This document shows, one piece after another, positions 8,118 through 17,312 of a stretch of DNA of 48,491 nucleotides. The notes below the pieces were generated by a model, which saw only the letters and a list, made by a program, of their open reading frames with translations, made no database searches and had not been told where the DNA came from. The stretch lies in contig PLBP01000007.1 in NCBI GenBank assembly GCA_003135415.1, positions 1-48,491 of the forward strand, written 5' to 3'. Every line of letters starts with the position of its first letter. Position 1 is the stretch's first letter. The DNA is from Hyphomicrobiales bacterium. Its GTDB lineage: Bacteria; Pseudomonadota; Alphaproteobacteria; Rhizobiales; Xanthobacteraceae. Position numbers and translations under genes: made by a program.

Positions 8118-8609
8118 ATGGCGGGTAGCGTCAACAAGGTGATTTTGATTGGTAATCTTGGCGCCGACCCGGAAATTCGCCGCACCGGCGATGGCCGGCC
8201 GATCGCGAATTTGCGTGTCGCCACCTCCGAGTCCTGGAAGGACAAGGCAACCGGGGAGCGCCGCGAGAAGACCGAATGGCACCGCGTGGTGATTTTCAAT
8301 GAAGGGCTCTGCCGGATCGCCGAGCAGTACTTAAAGAAAGGCGCGAAGGTTTACCTCGAAGGCCAACTGCAGACTCGCAAATGGCAGGACAAGGAAGGCC
8401 AGGACCGCTATTCGACCGAAGTGGTGCTGCAAGGGTTCAATTCGCAATTGACCATGCTCGATAGCCGCGGCGGTGGCGGCGGCGCAGGTGCCCCCGAGGA
8501 TCAGAGCGGCGAGTTCGGCGCCTCCGGCCCGATGCGCGAGCGCCGTCCGGCGGCAGCGGCCGCCGCGGGCGGCAAGCGCGGCGAGATGGACGACGAGATT
8601 CCGTTCTGA
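8118..8609 (+). CDS. ssb: Single-stranded DNA-binding protein SSB
   Basis: The 163-residue product has the SSB OB-fold in residues 1-110 ([18 protein letters not shown], then [25 protein letters not shown]). A glycine- and alanine-rich linker follows, then the acidic tail MDDEIPF that docks repair and replication partners. SSB coats single-stranded DNA in replication, recombination and repair. GGAGG at 8108-8112 sits five bases before the ATG at 8118, so that start is preferred over the GTG directly before it. Two LexA boxes upstream suggest SOS induction. Confidence 0.96.
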   Translation: MAGSVNKVILIGNLGADPEIRRTGDGRPIANLRVATSESWKDKATGERREKTEWHRVVIFNEGLCRIAEQYLKKGAKVYLEGQLQTRKWQDKEGQDRYSTEVVLQGFNSQLTMLDSRGGGGGAGAPEDQSGEFGASGPMRERRPAAAAAAGGKRGEMDDEIPF

Positions 8610-8646
8610 TTTTGCCAATATCCGCGAAAAGACCGGGGAGGGAATG

Positions 8647-8955
8647 ATGAAAATTGTTTCGCTATCTTTGCAGGCCTCCTTGCTCGCCTGCGCGCTCGCA
8701 AGCCCCGCCGCCGCGGAGGGCAAGAAGGTCACGATAACCGGTTGTCCCTATCCGGGCGTGCTCGTCACTTGCATGATGATCAAGGATAAGGACGGCACCG
8801 TCTACAACATCACCAGCGCCAATCCGAAGCCCCAGCCCAATGATGTCGCGATCATCCTCACCGGCACGGTCACGGATAAGCTCAGCATCTGCAATCAAGG
8901 GAAGGTGCTCGACGACATCAAATGGGACCGCACCAAAATGCGGTGTCCGCAGTAG
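8647..8955 (+). CDS. Small secreted protein of unknown function
   Basis: The 102-residue product begins with a clear Sec signal peptide (KIVSLSLQASLLACALASPAAA, likely cut after AAA). The mature part of about 78 residues has four cysteines (in TGCPYPG, LVTCMM, SICNQG and KMRCPQ), suggesting two disulfide bonds in the periplasm, and looks beta-rich. It resembles short uncharacterised alphaproteobacterial exported proteins, possibly the DUF5818 type, but I am not certain. GGGAGG lies just before two adjacent ATGs (8644 and 8647); the second has the better spacing. It follows ssb by 37 bases and could be read through from it. Confidence 0.72.
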   Translation: MKIVSLSLQASLLACALASPAAAEGKKVTITGCPYPGVLVTCMMIKDKDGTVYNITSANPKPQPNDVAIILTGTVTDKLSICNQGKVLDDIKWDRTKMRCPQ

Positions 8956-9041
8956 TGAAGCAGCCGGCACCCTCGCGGGTCGCCGCTTGAAGCGATTTCC
9001 GCTCTTGCGAACGGCCTCCTTGCGCTAAGGTCCCGCGCATC

Positions 9042-10337
9042 ATGCGGGTTCTCGTCGTCGGCGCCTATGGTTTCATCGGATCGGCCGTAGTCGCGCGGCT
9101 CGCCGCTGATGGCCATGAGGTCGTGGGTGCCGGCCGCCGCATCAAGGCGGCGCGCGAGCGCCGCCCCGACCTGCGCTGGATCAAGATCGATCTCGCCCGC
9201 GCCCGCAAGCCCGAGCAATGGACCGCGCATCTCGCGGGCATCGACGCGGTGGTGAATTGCGCCGGCGTCTTGCAAGACGCCCCCGCCGATTCCACCCACA
9301 AGGTTCATGTCGAAGGCGCCGGCGCCCTGTTCGCCGCTTGTGCGCGGGCGGGCGTGCGCCGCGCGATCCTGATCTCGGCGGTGGGCGTCGGCTCCGGCGA
9401 GGACACGCGCTTCGCCCGCACCAAACATGCCGCCGAGGAGGCGCTGAAGGGCCAGGATCTCGATTGGGTGATCTTGCGGCCCTCGCTCGTGGTCGGACAT
9501 TCGGTCTATGGCGGCATGGCGCTTATGCGCGCGCTAGCCGCGCTTCCGTTCGTGCTGCCGCTTGCACGCGAAAGCGCGACCTTCCAGCCGGTGCAGGTGG
9601 GCGAGGTCGCGGCCGTCGTGAGCTTCTTCCTGCGGCCCGACGCTCCCGTTCGCCGCATCGTTGAAATCGCGGGGCCCCAGCGGCTGACGCTCGCGCATAT
9701 TATCGCGAGCTATCGCCGCTGGCTCGGCCTGCCGGCGGCGACGCTTATTCGCCTGCCGTTGATCGCGGTTTTACTCATCTCGCGGCTCGGCGATGCGGTG
9801 AGCTGGCTCGGCTGGCGGCCGCCCTTGCGCACCACGGCGCTGCGGCAGCTCTCGCGCGCGCTCGCGCGCGATCCCTCCGAATGGACGCGCATCACCGGGA
9901 TCACGCCATTGCGGTTGGAGACCGCGCTCGCGCTCGATCCCGCCTCTGTGCAGGATCGCTGGTTCGCCCGGCTTTATTTGCTGAAGCCCGTCGTCATCGC
10001 GGTCCTGTCGCTGTTCTGGATCGTTAGCGGCGTGATCAGCTTAGGGCCGGCGCGTCTATCGGTTGCCGATCTTTCGATCGAGATCGGATTCGGCGATTGG
10101 TCCGGCGTGGCCGCGATCGTCTCGGGCCTCATTCAGCTTCTGTTGGGAATTGGCATCGCCATCCGCGCCAGCGCGGGTGCGGCCTTGCTCGCAAGCCTGC
10201 CCATCGCCACCCTCTACATCGCGGCCGGGGGACTGATGCGCATTGGTCTCTGGCTCGATCCGCTCGGCCCGCTCGTCAAGATGTTCCCGATCATTGTGCT
10301 TACGATCGTAGCGCTCGCGATCCTCGACGATCGATGA
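9042..10337 (+). CDS. NAD(P)-binding SDR-type protein fused to a DoxX-like membrane domain
   Basis: Residues 1-230 form an atypical short-chain dehydrogenase with the nucleotide-binding glycine motif GAYGFIGSAV and a YbjT/NmrA-like layout: NCAGVLQ, SAVGVGSG and ILRPSLVVG are recognisable. No clear YxxxK catalytic pair is seen in the usual place, so it may bind NAD(P) without being a classic reductase. The last 130 residues (about 300-431) contain four hydrophobic helices like DoxX/SURF4-type membrane domains. The whole is 431 residues. Its stop overlaps the next start (ATGA at 10334), so the two genes are translationally coupled. The substrate is unknown; a quinone- or lipid-related role at the inner membrane is a guess. 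Confidence 0.78.
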   Translation: MRVLVVGAYGFIGSAVVARLAADGHEVVGAGRRIKAARERRPDLRWIKIDLARARKPEQWTAHLAGIDAVVNCAGVLQDAPADSTHKVHVEGAGALFAACARAGVRRAILISAVGVGSGEDTRFARTKHAAEEALKGQDLDWVILRPSLVVGHSVYGGMALMRALAALPFVLPLARESATFQPVQVGEVAAVVSFFLRPDAPVRRIVEIAGPQRLTLAHIIASYRRWLGLPAATLIRLPLIAVLLISRLGDAVSWLGWRPPLRTTALRQLSRALARDPSEWTRITGITPLRLETALALDPASVQDRWFARLYLLKPVVIAVLSLFWIVSGVISLGPARLSVADLSIEIGFGDWSGVAAIVSGLIQLLLGIGIAIRASAGAALLASLPIATLYIAAGGLMRIGLWLDPLGPLVKMFPIIVLTIVALAILDDR

Positions 10338-10807
10338 GCTACTATCTCGTCCTGAAATTCCTGCACGTAATCGGAACTACGGTTCTCTTCGGCACTGGCG
10401 CGGGGATCGCGTTCTTTTTTCTGCTCGCGCACCGCACGAAGAAGGCCGCGACCGTAGCCGCGGTTGCGCGCATCGTGGTGATCGCCGATTTCGTGTTCAC
10501 CGCGACCGCGGTCGTCGTGCAGCCGGTGACCGGTGCGCTGCTCGCGATCGAACTCGGCTTTTCGCTCCGCGAAGGCTGGATCGCCTTGTCGATCCTTTTG
10601 TATCTCATCACCGGCGCCTTCTGGATTCCGGTCGTGTTCATGCAGATCAAAATGCGCGACCTCGCGGCAGCGGCGGCGAGGCAAGGGCGCGCGCTGCCGG
10701 CGGAATACCATCGCCTATTTCGCCGCTGGTTCGCCTTCGGCTTCCCGGCTTTCGGCGCGGTGCTCGCGATTATCTGGCTGATGATCGCCAAGCCCGCGCT
10801 GTCCTAA
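10334..10807 (+). CDS. DUF2269-like integral membrane protein
   Basis: The 157-residue product has four predicted membrane helices (around residues 5-28, 45-70, 80-103 and 130-153). It starts with YYLVLKFLHVIGTTVLFG, typical of the DUF2269 family of small inner-membrane proteins, which often sit beside SDR/DoxX proteins like the upstream one. ATG at 10334 overlaps the stop of the preceding gene. An in-frame extension further upstream (to 10097) lies wholly within the preceding gene and is rejected. Function unknown. A hairpin follows 14 bases after the stop. Confidence 0.8.
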   Translation: MSYYLVLKFLHVIGTTVLFGTGAGIAFFFLLAHRTKKAATVAAVARIVVIADFVFTATAVVVQPVTGALLAIELGFSLREGWIALSILLYLITGAFWIPVVFMQIKMRDLAAAAARQGRALPAEYHRLFRRWFAFGFPAFGAVLAIIWLMIAKPALS

Positions 10808-10820
10808 GCAAGCGCCAACC

Positions 10821-10859
10821 CTTCGGCCGGGCCGAAGTAAAAAGCCCAAGAATAGGGCT
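10821..10859. terminator. Back-to-back hairpins between convergent genes
   Basis: Two hairpins lie between the convergent DUF2269-like gene and a small minus-strand gene. CTTCGGC-CGG-GCCGAAG (10821-10837) is a perfect 7-bp stem. AGCCC-N7-GGGCT (10843-10859) is followed on the minus strand by a T run (10842-10839), giving an intrinsic terminator for the small minus-strand gene that stops at 10872. Confidence 0.6.
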
Positions 10860-10871
10860 GATTCCGCCTAT

Positions 10872-11039
10872 TTATTCGGCTGCCGGCCGCAGCGACTTGA
10901 AAGCCGCGGTCGAGATCAACAACACCAGCGAAATCAGCAAATAAGCCGTTGTCGCGCGCGCCGAGTCGAACTCGCTCGCCAAGCCCAAGATCCAAAATGC
11001 GACCAATGCCGCGAACACAAACATCCTCGTCGAAATCAT
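10872..11039 (-). CDS. 55-residue small membrane protein
   Basis: The minus strand from the ATG at 11039 encodes MISTRMFVFAALVAFWILGL, then a short polar turn (ASEFDSARAT), a second hydrophobic stretch TAYLLISLVLLISTAAF and a basic end KSLRPAAE. It is thus a two-helix hairpin membrane protein. A GGAG lies nine bases upstream, and an intrinsic terminator with a T run directly follows the stop codon. Start signal, membrane-like composition and terminator together support a real gene despite its size. Function unknown. Confidence 0.6.
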   Translation of the reverse strand: MISTRMFVFAALVAFWILGLASEFDSARATTAYLLISLVLLISTAAFKSLRPAAE

Positions 11040-11314
11040 CTCACACACTCCGTTAGCCCACGAGCACTGCGTAAATGCAGGAAACGTTCCAAGTGCGGCG
11101 AATGCGTGTCGAGCGGGAAATCGGGCAGCCGCAGCCGTGGATTTTCAGCGCGGCGAGTCATCCCGCGATCTGGCAAGAAACGATCGCGATGACAACGAGT
11201 AAACCGCGGGTTGGTTCCGCTTTTTTGCCGCGCTTGATCTCGAATTTCATGCTTCCTGCCGCACCAGGTGCGTGGCAGATTTCATATCAAATAAATGAAA
11301 AGTGGAGGAATGCC

Positions 11315-12484
11315 GTGTTCAGGAACTGGATCAGCGCCATCGCCGCCGTTTCGCTTCTCACGCTCGCGCCGGTTTTGGCCCGCGCGCAAACGAGCGATCT
11401 CATCGTCGAGAAGAAAAGCTTCGAGATGCCGAGCTATACTACCGTCGCCGGCGAAACCATCAAGAACGTGAAGATCGGCTGGGAAGCGGCGGGCACGCTC
11501 AACGCCGATAAATCGAATGCGATCCTGATCACGCATTTTTTCTCCGGCACCAGCCACGCCTTTGGCAAGTACAAGGCCGACGACAAGCTTGCCGGCTACT
11601 GGGACGCCATCATCGGCCCAGGCAAGCTGATCGACACCGGAAAATATTACGTCATTTCGTCCGATACGCTCGTCAACCTGAACGTCAATGCGCCGAACGT
11701 CTTCACCACCGGCCCCGCCAGCGTCAATCCCGATACCGGCAAGCCTTACGGCATGAGTTTTCCGGTCGTCTCGATCAAGGATTTCGTCAACGTGCAGAAG
11801 GCGCTGGTCGAGAGCCTTGGCATCAAGAAACTCAAGATGGTGATGGGCGCCTCGATGGGTGGCCTACAAGCTTATGAGTGGGCCGCGAGCTACCCGCAGA
11901 TGGTCGACCGCTTCATCGCCGTCATCAGCCATTCGCAGCCCGATCCTTACCTTGCGGCCTGGGTTGATCTCTGGGCGCAGCCGATCCGCCTCGACCCCAA
12001 ATGGAATGGCGGCGACTACTACGACAAGGAGCCGCCGCGCGAAGGGCTGAAAGCCGCGCTCAAGCTCCTGACGCTGCACGCCAATCAATGGGAATGGGCG
12101 CAGAAAACCTTCGGCATGGCGCCGGCGGAGGAGGGTAAGGATCCGGCGAGGGCGATCAACAACAAGTTCAAGATCGAGGCTTTTCTCGAAACCGCGGCCA
12201 CCGCGCGCGCCGCCACGGCCGATGCTAACCACTTTATTTATCTTGCGAAGGCGAACCAGCTTGCCTCGGCCGACCCCTCGAAGATCAAGGTGCCGGCGCT
12301 GATCATCAATACGCCGACCGATCTCGTTTTCCCCGAGGCGCTGGTCGAGGAAACGGTGAAGGCAATCGCGGCGAACGGCACACCGGTGGAGACCGCCAAG
12401 ATCATCGGTCCCAACGGCCATCTGAACGGCGTGGCGGCAATCGCGCAGGCGAAGGATAAGATCGCGGCGTTTCTGGCGAAATAG
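11315..12484 (+). CDS. Exported MetX-like alpha/beta hydrolase
   Basis: The GTG at 11315 is chosen because GGAGG at 11304-11308 is well spaced and the following residues form a Sec signal peptide ending LARAQTS; longer upstream readings have no such support. The mature protein of about 365 residues has the alpha/beta-hydrolase fold of homoserine O-acetyltransferase (MetX) relatives. The nucleophile Ser is in GASMGG, Asp in NTPTDLVFP, and His in GPNGHLNG. A signal peptide is not compatible with cytoplasmic methionine synthesis, so an esterase or acyltransferase acting in the periplasm is more likely; such proteins are annotated as MetX-like putative esterases. No SAM-responsive riboswitch is recognised upstream. 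Confidence 0.85.
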   Translation: MFRNWISAIAAVSLLTLAPVLARAQTSDLIVEKKSFEMPSYTTVAGETIKNVKIGWEAAGTLNADKSNAILITHFFSGTSHAFGKYKADDKLAGYWDAIIGPGKLIDTGKYYVISSDTLVNLNVNAPNVFTTGPASVNPDTGKPYGMSFPVVSIKDFVNVQKALVESLGIKKLKMVMGASMGGLQAYEWAASYPQMVDRFIAVISHSQPDPYLAAWVDLWAQPIRLDPKWNGGDYYDKEPPREGLKAALKLLTLHANQWEWAQKTFGMAPAEEGKDPARAINNKFKIEAFLETAATARAATADANHFIYLAKANQLASADPSKIKVPALIINTPTDLVFPEALVEETVKAIAANGTPVETAKIIGPNGHLNGVAAIAQAKDKIAAFLAK

Positions 12485-12494
12485 GAGGGGAGAC

Positions 12495-12893
12495 GTGAGC
12501 CTCGCGCCACTACTTTCCGCTTCACCCGCGATCCAAGTTCATGCGTTCGCGGCCATGACGGCATTCGCGCTCGGCCTCGTGCAGCTCGCAGCCCCCAAAG
12601 GCACGCTGCCGCACCGGATGCTTGGCGGGATCTGGGTGGCGATCATGTTCGTGGTCGCGATCAGCTCGTTTTTCATTCACCAGCTAAAGATTTGGGGCGC
12701 GTGAAGCCCGATTCATATGTTGTCGATCTTCACGCTCGTGATGCTGCCGCTCGGCGTCTGACGCGCCCATAACCATCAGGTGCAACGCCATCGCTGGATC
12801 ATGATTTCCCTGTTCTTCGGCGCGCTGGTGATCGCCGGGCTCTTCACCTTGGTGCCGGGCCGCATCATGCACGCGGTCGTTTTCGCGCAGTAG
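12495..12893 (+). pseudogene. DUF2306-like membrane protein gene interrupted by two in-frame TGA codons
   Basis: Translation from 12495 gives two membrane helices (VHAFAAMTAFALGLVQ and GIWVAIMFVVAISSFF) and stops at TGA 12702-12704. Reading on in the same frame gives SPIHMLSIFTLVMLPLGV, a second TGA at 12759-12761, then a helix LFFGALVIAGLFTLVPGRIMHAV and a TAG at 12891-12893. All parts fit one four-helix DUF2306-type protein of about 132 residues without any change of frame. Both TGA codons sit where, from memory, relatives carry tryptophan (GPWSPIH and AVW), so each may be one TGG-to-TGA change. The short 69-residue product may still be made. It starts 10 bases after the MetX-like gene. Confidence 0.7.
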
Positions 12894-13075
12894 AGCGCGC
12901 GATTTCGCGAGGCGCTTTCCCGCCTTCGTTCAATCGCCAATTCGCTCATCAGAATGCGGTCCTTACTAATTGTTCCATAAGGAGAAAATAACTCGTTATC
13001 CGCCCGCATTTATTTGGATTTGAAAGCCGAAATCAGCTATAAAAAACCATTCCTTTTCATGCCGCTTGAGGCCCT

Positions 13076-15793
13076 TTGTCCGACACCGAAACCCCGCCGC
13101 CGGGGCCACCGGCGAGCCCCGCGCCTTCGGATTTCAAGGCCGTTTCGCTCACCGACGAGCTGAAGCGGAGCTATCTCGATTACGCCATGAGCGTGATCGT
13201 GGCGCGCGCGCTACCGGACGCGCGCGATGGATTGAAGCCCGTGCACCGGCGCATTCTGTTCTCGATGAACGAGAACGGCTACGAATGGAACAAGCCCTAT
13301 CGCAAGTCCGCCCGCGTCGTCGGCGACGTCATCGGTAAATATCATCCGCACGGCGACCAGTCGGTCTACGACGCGCTCGTGCGCATGGCGCAGGAATTTT
13401 CCATGCGTCTGCCGCTGATCGACGGCCAAGGCAATTTCGGCTCCGTCGACGGCGATCCGCCCGCGGCCATGCGCTACACCGAAGTACGGCTCGAGCGCGT
13501 GGCCGAGAACCTGCTCGCCGACATCGACAAGAACACCGTCGATTTCCAGGATAACTACGACAATTCCGAGCGCGAGCCGACCGTGTTGCCGGCGCGCTTC
13601 CCCAATCTCTTGGTCAATGGCGGCAGTGGCATTGCCGTCGGCATGGCGACCAATATCCCGCCGCATAATCTCGGCGAGATCATCGACGCGACCGTCGCTT
13701 TGATCGACAAGCCCGAGCTCACCGTCGAAGAGATCGCCGCGCTCGTGCCCGGTCCCGATTTTCCCACCGGCGGCATCATTCTCGGCCGTGCCGGCATCCG
13801 CGAGGCGTATCTCACCGGCCGGGGCTCGATCATGGTGCGCGGCCGCGTATCGCAGGAAACGCTGCGCGGCGAGCGCGAGGCGCTGATCATCACCGAAATT
13901 CCATTTCAGGTGAACAAGGCGTCGATGATCGAAAAGATCGCGGAGCTCGTGCGCGACAAGAAGATCGAAGGCATCGGCGACATCCGCGACGAATCCGACC
14001 GCGACGGCATGCGCGTGGTGATCGAGATCAAGCGCGATGCGATGGCCGAGGTGGTGCTGAACCAGCTCTACCGCTTCACGCTCCTGCAAGCGAGCTTCCC
14101 CGCGAACATGGTCGCGCTCACCGGCGGCCGCCCGGCGACGATGACGCTGCGCGATTTGCTGGTCGCCTTCATCGCCTTCCGCGAGGAGGTGATCGGGCGG
14201 CGCACCAAATTCCTGCTGAAAAAAGCGCGCGACCGCGCCCACGTTCTCGTCGGTCTTGCCGTCGCGGTCGCCAATATCGAAGAGGTGATCAAGCTCATTC
14301 GCGGTGCCAAGGACCCGCAGGCCGCGCGCGACGCCTTGATGGGGCGCGACTGGAAAGCCTCGGACGTGAAGGACCTGATCGATCTGATCGACGACCCGCG
14401 CCACAAGCTGTCTTCCTCCAGCGGCACCATCCGGCTCTCGGAGGAGCAGGCCAAGGCCATCCTCGATCTCCGCCTGCAGCGGCTGACCGCGCTTGGGCGG
14501 GACGAAATCAAGGCCGAGCTCGACCAGCTCGGCAAGGAAATCACCGATTACCTCGATATCCTCAGGAGTCGCGCGCGCATCCGCTCGATCGTCAAGGGCG
14601 AACTCACCACGATCAAGAACGAGTTCAGCACACCCCGCCGCACCGAAATCGCCGGCGCGGAAGTCGAGGTCGAGGAAGAGGACCTCATCCAGCGGGAAGA
14701 GATGGTCGTCACGGTCTCGCACGCCGGCTACGTCAAGCGCGTACCGCTCTCGACCTATCGCGCGCAGCGCCGCGGCGGCAAGGGCCGCGCCGGCATGCAG
14801 ACGCGCGAAGAGGATTTCGTCAGCCGCCTGTTCGTGGCTTCGACCCACGACGAGGTGCTGTTCTTCTCCTCCAAGGGCAAAGCCTACACGCAGAAAGTCT
14901 ACCGGCTTCCGCTCGCGGCGCCGCAAGCGCGCGGCAAGGCGATGGTCAACATCATTCCAATCGAGGCGGACGAGGGTATCACCTCGATCATCACGCTGCC
15001 CGAGGACGAGGCGGCGCGCGCGAAGATGAATATCATGTTCGCCACCACCGGCGGTACCGTGCGCCGCAATGCGCTTTCCGATTTCGTCGACATTCGCCGC
15101 TCCGGTATCATTGCGATGAAACTCGAGGCGGGCGACTCGATCGCCCATGTCGCGCTCTGCACCGAGCAAGACGACGTGCTGCTATCGACCGTCGAAGGCC
15201 AGTGCATCCGCTTCCCGGTCAGCGACGTGCGCGTGTTCACGGGCCGCAATTCCATCGGCGTGCGCGGCATCCGATTGGAGAAGAAGGACAAGCTGATTTC
15301 GATGGCGATCATCCGCCATGTCGAGGCGACGAGCGAAGAACGCGTGGCCTATCTGAAAATGGCGAACGCGGTGCGCCGCGGCGGCGAGGAAGGCGAGGTC
15401 GACGAAGAAGAAAAGGTGAAGGCGATCGAGCTTTCGCAGAAACGCTACGCCGCCATGAGCGCGGCCGAGCAATTCATCCTCACGTTGACCGAGCTCGGAT
15501 ACGGCAAGCGCACCTCGTCCTTCGAGTACCGCATCACCGGCCGCGGCGGCAAAGGCATCGTCGCGATGTCGATCGGCAAGAAGAACGGCAAGATCGTCGG
15601 CTCCTTCCCGGTCGAGGACGCGGACCAGATCATGCTCGTCACCGACAAGGGCAAGCTCATCCGCTGCCCGGTCGACGGCATTCGCATCGCCGGCCGCTCG
15701 ACGCAAGGCGTGATCGTGTTCGACACTGCCGAGGGCGAGCGCGTGGTCTCGGTCGAGCGCATCAGCGAAGAGGCGGGTGAGGGCGGGGAGTAA
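13076..15793 (+). CDS. gyrA: DNA gyrase subunit A
   Basis: The 905-residue product is full-length GyrA. The N-terminal breakage-reunion domain begins at [17 protein letters not shown] and carries the active-site tyrosine at residue 134 (AAMRYTE). The C-terminal DNA-wrapping domain contains the GyrA box QRRGGKG. Gyrase A2B2 introduces negative supercoils using ATP. An acidic insert ([12 protein letters not shown]) lies in the wrapping domain. The start is taken as TTG 13076 because an in-frame stop lies just upstream (13067) and GAGG precedes it. The quinolone-determining region reads [10 protein letters not shown], with Gln95 where E. coli has Ser83, while the Asp87 equivalent is kept. Confidence 0.97.
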   Translation: MSDTETPPPGPPASPAPSDFKAVSLTDELKRSYLDYAMSVIVARALPDARDGLKPVHRRILFSMNENGYEWNKPYRKSARVVGDVIGKYHPHGDQSVYDALVRMAQEFSMRLPLIDGQGNFGSVDGDPPAAMRYTEVRLERVAENLLADIDKNTVDFQDNYDNSEREPTVLPARFPNLLVNGGSGIAVGMATNIPPHNLGEIIDATVALIDKPELTVEEIAALVPGPDFPTGGIILGRAGIREAYLTGRGSIMVRGRVSQETLRGEREALIITEIPFQVNKASMIEKIAELVRDKKIEGIGDIRDESDRDGMRVVIEIKRDAMAEVVLNQLYRFTLLQASFPANMVALTGGRPATMTLRDLLVAFIAFREEVIGRRTKFLLKKARDRAHVLVGLAVAVANIEEVIKLIRGAKDPQAARDALMGRDWKASDVKDLIDLIDDPRHKLSSSSGTIRLSEEQAKAILDLRLQRLTALGRDEIKAELDQLGKEITDYLDILRSRARIRSIVKGELTTIKNEFSTPRRTEIAGAEVEVEEEDLIQREEMVVTVSHAGYVKRVPLSTYRAQRRGGKGRAGMQTREEDFVSRLFVASTHDEVLFFSSKGKAYTQKVYRLPLAAPQARGKAMVNIIPIEADEGITSIITLPEDEAARAKMNIMFATTGGTVRRNALSDFVDIRRSGIIAMKLEAGDSIAHVALCTEQDDVLLSTVEGQCIRFPVSDVRVFTGRNSIGVRGIRLEKKDKLISMAIIRHVEATSEERVAYLKMANAVRRGGEEGEVDEEEKVKAIELSQKRYAAMSAAEQFILTLTELGYGKRTSSFEYRITGRGGKGIVAMSIGKKNGKIVGSFPVEDADQIMLVTDKGKLIRCPVDGIRIAGRSTQGVIVFDTAEGERVVSVERISEEAGEGGE

Positions 15794-15795
15794 TC

Positions 15796-15862
15796 GTCAT
15801 GCCCGCAACAAGTCCGGCCATGACGGAAGAAAGATTGGCCGGTCCCATTTGCCGGGCATGAC
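15796..15862. repeat. Palindromic intergenic element after gyrA
   Basis: GTCATGCCCG at 15796-15805 pairs with CGGGCATGAC at 15853-15862, and a further CCGGCCATGAC lies at 15814-15824 between them. The same GTCATGSCCGG word forms the perfect palindrome at 18903-18931. The element lies between gyrA and the LysE-like gene and may act as a terminator or be a dispersed intergenic repeat. Confidence 0.5.
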
Positions 15863-15892
15863 GAGCCAGGTTCATCGGAATACGCTAGCGCC

Positions 15893-16462
15893 ATGAACTG
15901 GGAACTGTTTGCGGCCTTTCTGCTCATCACCGCCGTGCTCTTTCTCACGCCCGGGCCGATGGTCACGCTCGTCGTCGCGACCGGTGCTGCTTACGGCGTC
16001 CGTGCCGCGCTCGTCACCGTCGCCGGTGCGACCCTCGGCCTCAGCCTGTTATTGCTGGCGATCGCATTCGGCTTGAGCTGGATCTTGCAGAACGCAGCCG
16101 GGCTGTTCGAAATCCTGCGCTGGCTCGGCGTCGCCTATCTGCTCTGGCTCTGCATCCAGGCCTGGCGCGGCGCGGGTCGTGATGTCGGCGCAGCACCACG
16201 CGATCGCGTGTTGTTTTGGCGCGGTGTTGTCGGAGCGCTGACCAATCCGAAAACAATCGCCTTCTTCACGGCCTTCCTGCCGCAGTTCGTCGATCCGTCG
16301 CTGCCTGCCGACCGGCAACTGGCGGTCATGTGCGCGGCCTCCGTACTGATGGCATGGGTGTCCGATTCCGGCTGGGCCGTAACTGCCGGGCTCGGCCGCG
16401 GCTATTTGCTGAAGCCCTCTCGCGCGCCAGGATTCTCGGCCGCTTGTCGGGCCTTGCCTTGA
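15893..16462 (+). CDS. LysE/RhtB-type amino-acid exporter, frame-shifted near the C-terminus
   Basis: Residues 1-160 match LysE/RhtB exporters: LTPGPMVTLVVATGAAYG at the start, the conserved NPKTIAFFTAFLPQF in the middle, and five clear membrane helices. LysE-type proteins export amino acids or derivatives using the proton gradient. After YLLKP the frame changes character and stops at 16462. In the next frame LSRARILGRLSGLALIGGGIWLSLARR continues the family through the sixth helix to a stop at 16504-16506. Adding one C to CCC at 16415-16417 restores a 204-residue protein. It is a damaged gene or a sequence error; without the shift the last helix is lost. Confidence 0.8.
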   Translation: MNWELFAAFLLITAVLFLTPGPMVTLVVATGAAYGVRAALVTVAGATLGLSLLLLAIAFGLSWILQNAAGLFEILRWLGVAYLLWLCIQAWRGAGRDVGAAPRDRVLFWRGVVGALTNPKTIAFFTAFLPQFVDPSLPADRQLAVMCAASVLMAWVSDSGWAVTAGLGRGYLLKPSRAPGFSAACRALP

Positions 16463-16512
16463 TCGGCGGCGGAATTTGGCTGTCGCTGGCTCGCCGGCCG
16501 AGCTAATCGAGA

Positions 16513-17250
16513 ATGATCGTCCAGGCCTGCCTCAACGGCGCCCGCGCGGTCTCGTTCCATCCGGCGCTGCCGGTCACTCCTGACGCTATCGCCCGCGACG
16601 CGGTCGCTGCCGTAGCGGCGGGCGCCGCCGAGCTACACATTCACGTTCGCGACGAAGACAGCCGCGAGACATTACGCCCCGAGTTTGTCGACATCACCGT
16701 CGAGAAGTTGCGACGCGCCTGTCCCGGCACGCCGGTCGGCATCAGCACCGGCGAGTGGATCGAGAAGGATGACGGCCGCCGTCGCGATTTCATCCGCAAC
16801 TGGTCGGTGCTGCCGGATTACGCCTCGGTGAATCTGGTCGAGACCGATTGCGCCGCTGTGATCGAAAATCTCAAGAGTTGGGGTATTGGAATCGAGGCCG
16901 GCATTTGGACCGCGCGCGACGCCGCGCGTTGCCTCGAATTGAATCTCGCCAGGGATTCCTTGCGGCTTCTCTTCGAAATCAACCAACAAGATAAGACTGA
17001 AGCCCTTTCCGAGCTCGCGGCCATCGAAAAAACGCTGGTGAAGGCGGCACGGCTTAAGCCCGTGCTTTTGCATGGCGTCGATGCCACCGTCTGGATGTTC
17101 ATAGAGGCGGCCTTCGCACGCGGCTATTCGACGAGGGTTGGCCTTGAGGACGGCCGTGAATTGCCCGACGGCCGGATTGCGCCGTCAAATGCGGCGCTCG
17201 TCGGCGCCGCCATCGAGCTAAAACGAAAGGTGGCGAAAAGTGGTGTCTAA
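16513..17250 (+). CDS. Beta-keto acid cleavage enzyme (BKACE, DUF849 family)
   Basis: The 245-residue product belongs to the BKACE family, whose founding member Kce cleaves 3-keto-5-aminohexanoate with acetyl-CoA in lysine fermentation. The family uses a metal ion, and the expected ligands are visible as HIHVRD near residue 41-46 and the glutamate of VGLEDG near 215. Other family landmarks are [10 protein letters not shown] and [10 protein letters not shown]. Members differ widely in beta-keto acid substrate, so the real substrate here is unknown. The protein is shorter than the usual 270-310 residues, mostly in loops. It follows the LysE-like gene by a few bases and may be co-transcribed with it. 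Confidence 0.82.
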   Translation: MIVQACLNGARAVSFHPALPVTPDAIARDAVAAVAAGAAELHIHVRDEDSRETLRPEFVDITVEKLRRACPGTPVGISTGEWIEKDDGRRRDFIRNWSVLPDYASVNLVETDCAAVIENLKSWGIGIEAGIWTARDAARCLELNLARDSLRLLFEINQQDKTEALSELAAIEKTLVKAARLKPVLLHGVDATVWMFIEAAFARGYSTRVGLEDGRELPDGRIAPSNAALVGAAIELKRKVAKSGV

Positions 17251-17312
17251 ACAAACCGCGAGCCCTGCCGCCGTCTTGTCTCCCGCGCGATAGCCCGCTA
17301 ACCCTTCCGCCC

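Noticed and set aside
7936-8118. A 60-codon frame before ssb
   Set aside because: It is arginine-rich, spans a LexA box and the ssb ribosome site, and resembles no family; regulatory DNA is the better reading.
11040-11314. A SAM riboswitch before the MetX-like gene
   Set aside because: I could not find the conserved pseudoknot elements of SAM-II or the stems of other SAM classes, and the gene product appears to be an exported hydrolase rather than a methionine-pathway enzyme.
12495-12893. Reassignment of TGA to tryptophan
   Set aside because: Many genes in the window end with TGA, several in overlapping ATGA contexts, and use TGG for tryptophan, so the code is standard here.
13211-15169. 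A 652-codon open frame on the minus strand inside gyrA
   Set aside because: It is antisense to conserved gyrA sequence; the histidine- and aspartate-rich translation is typical of the shadow of a GC-rich gene.
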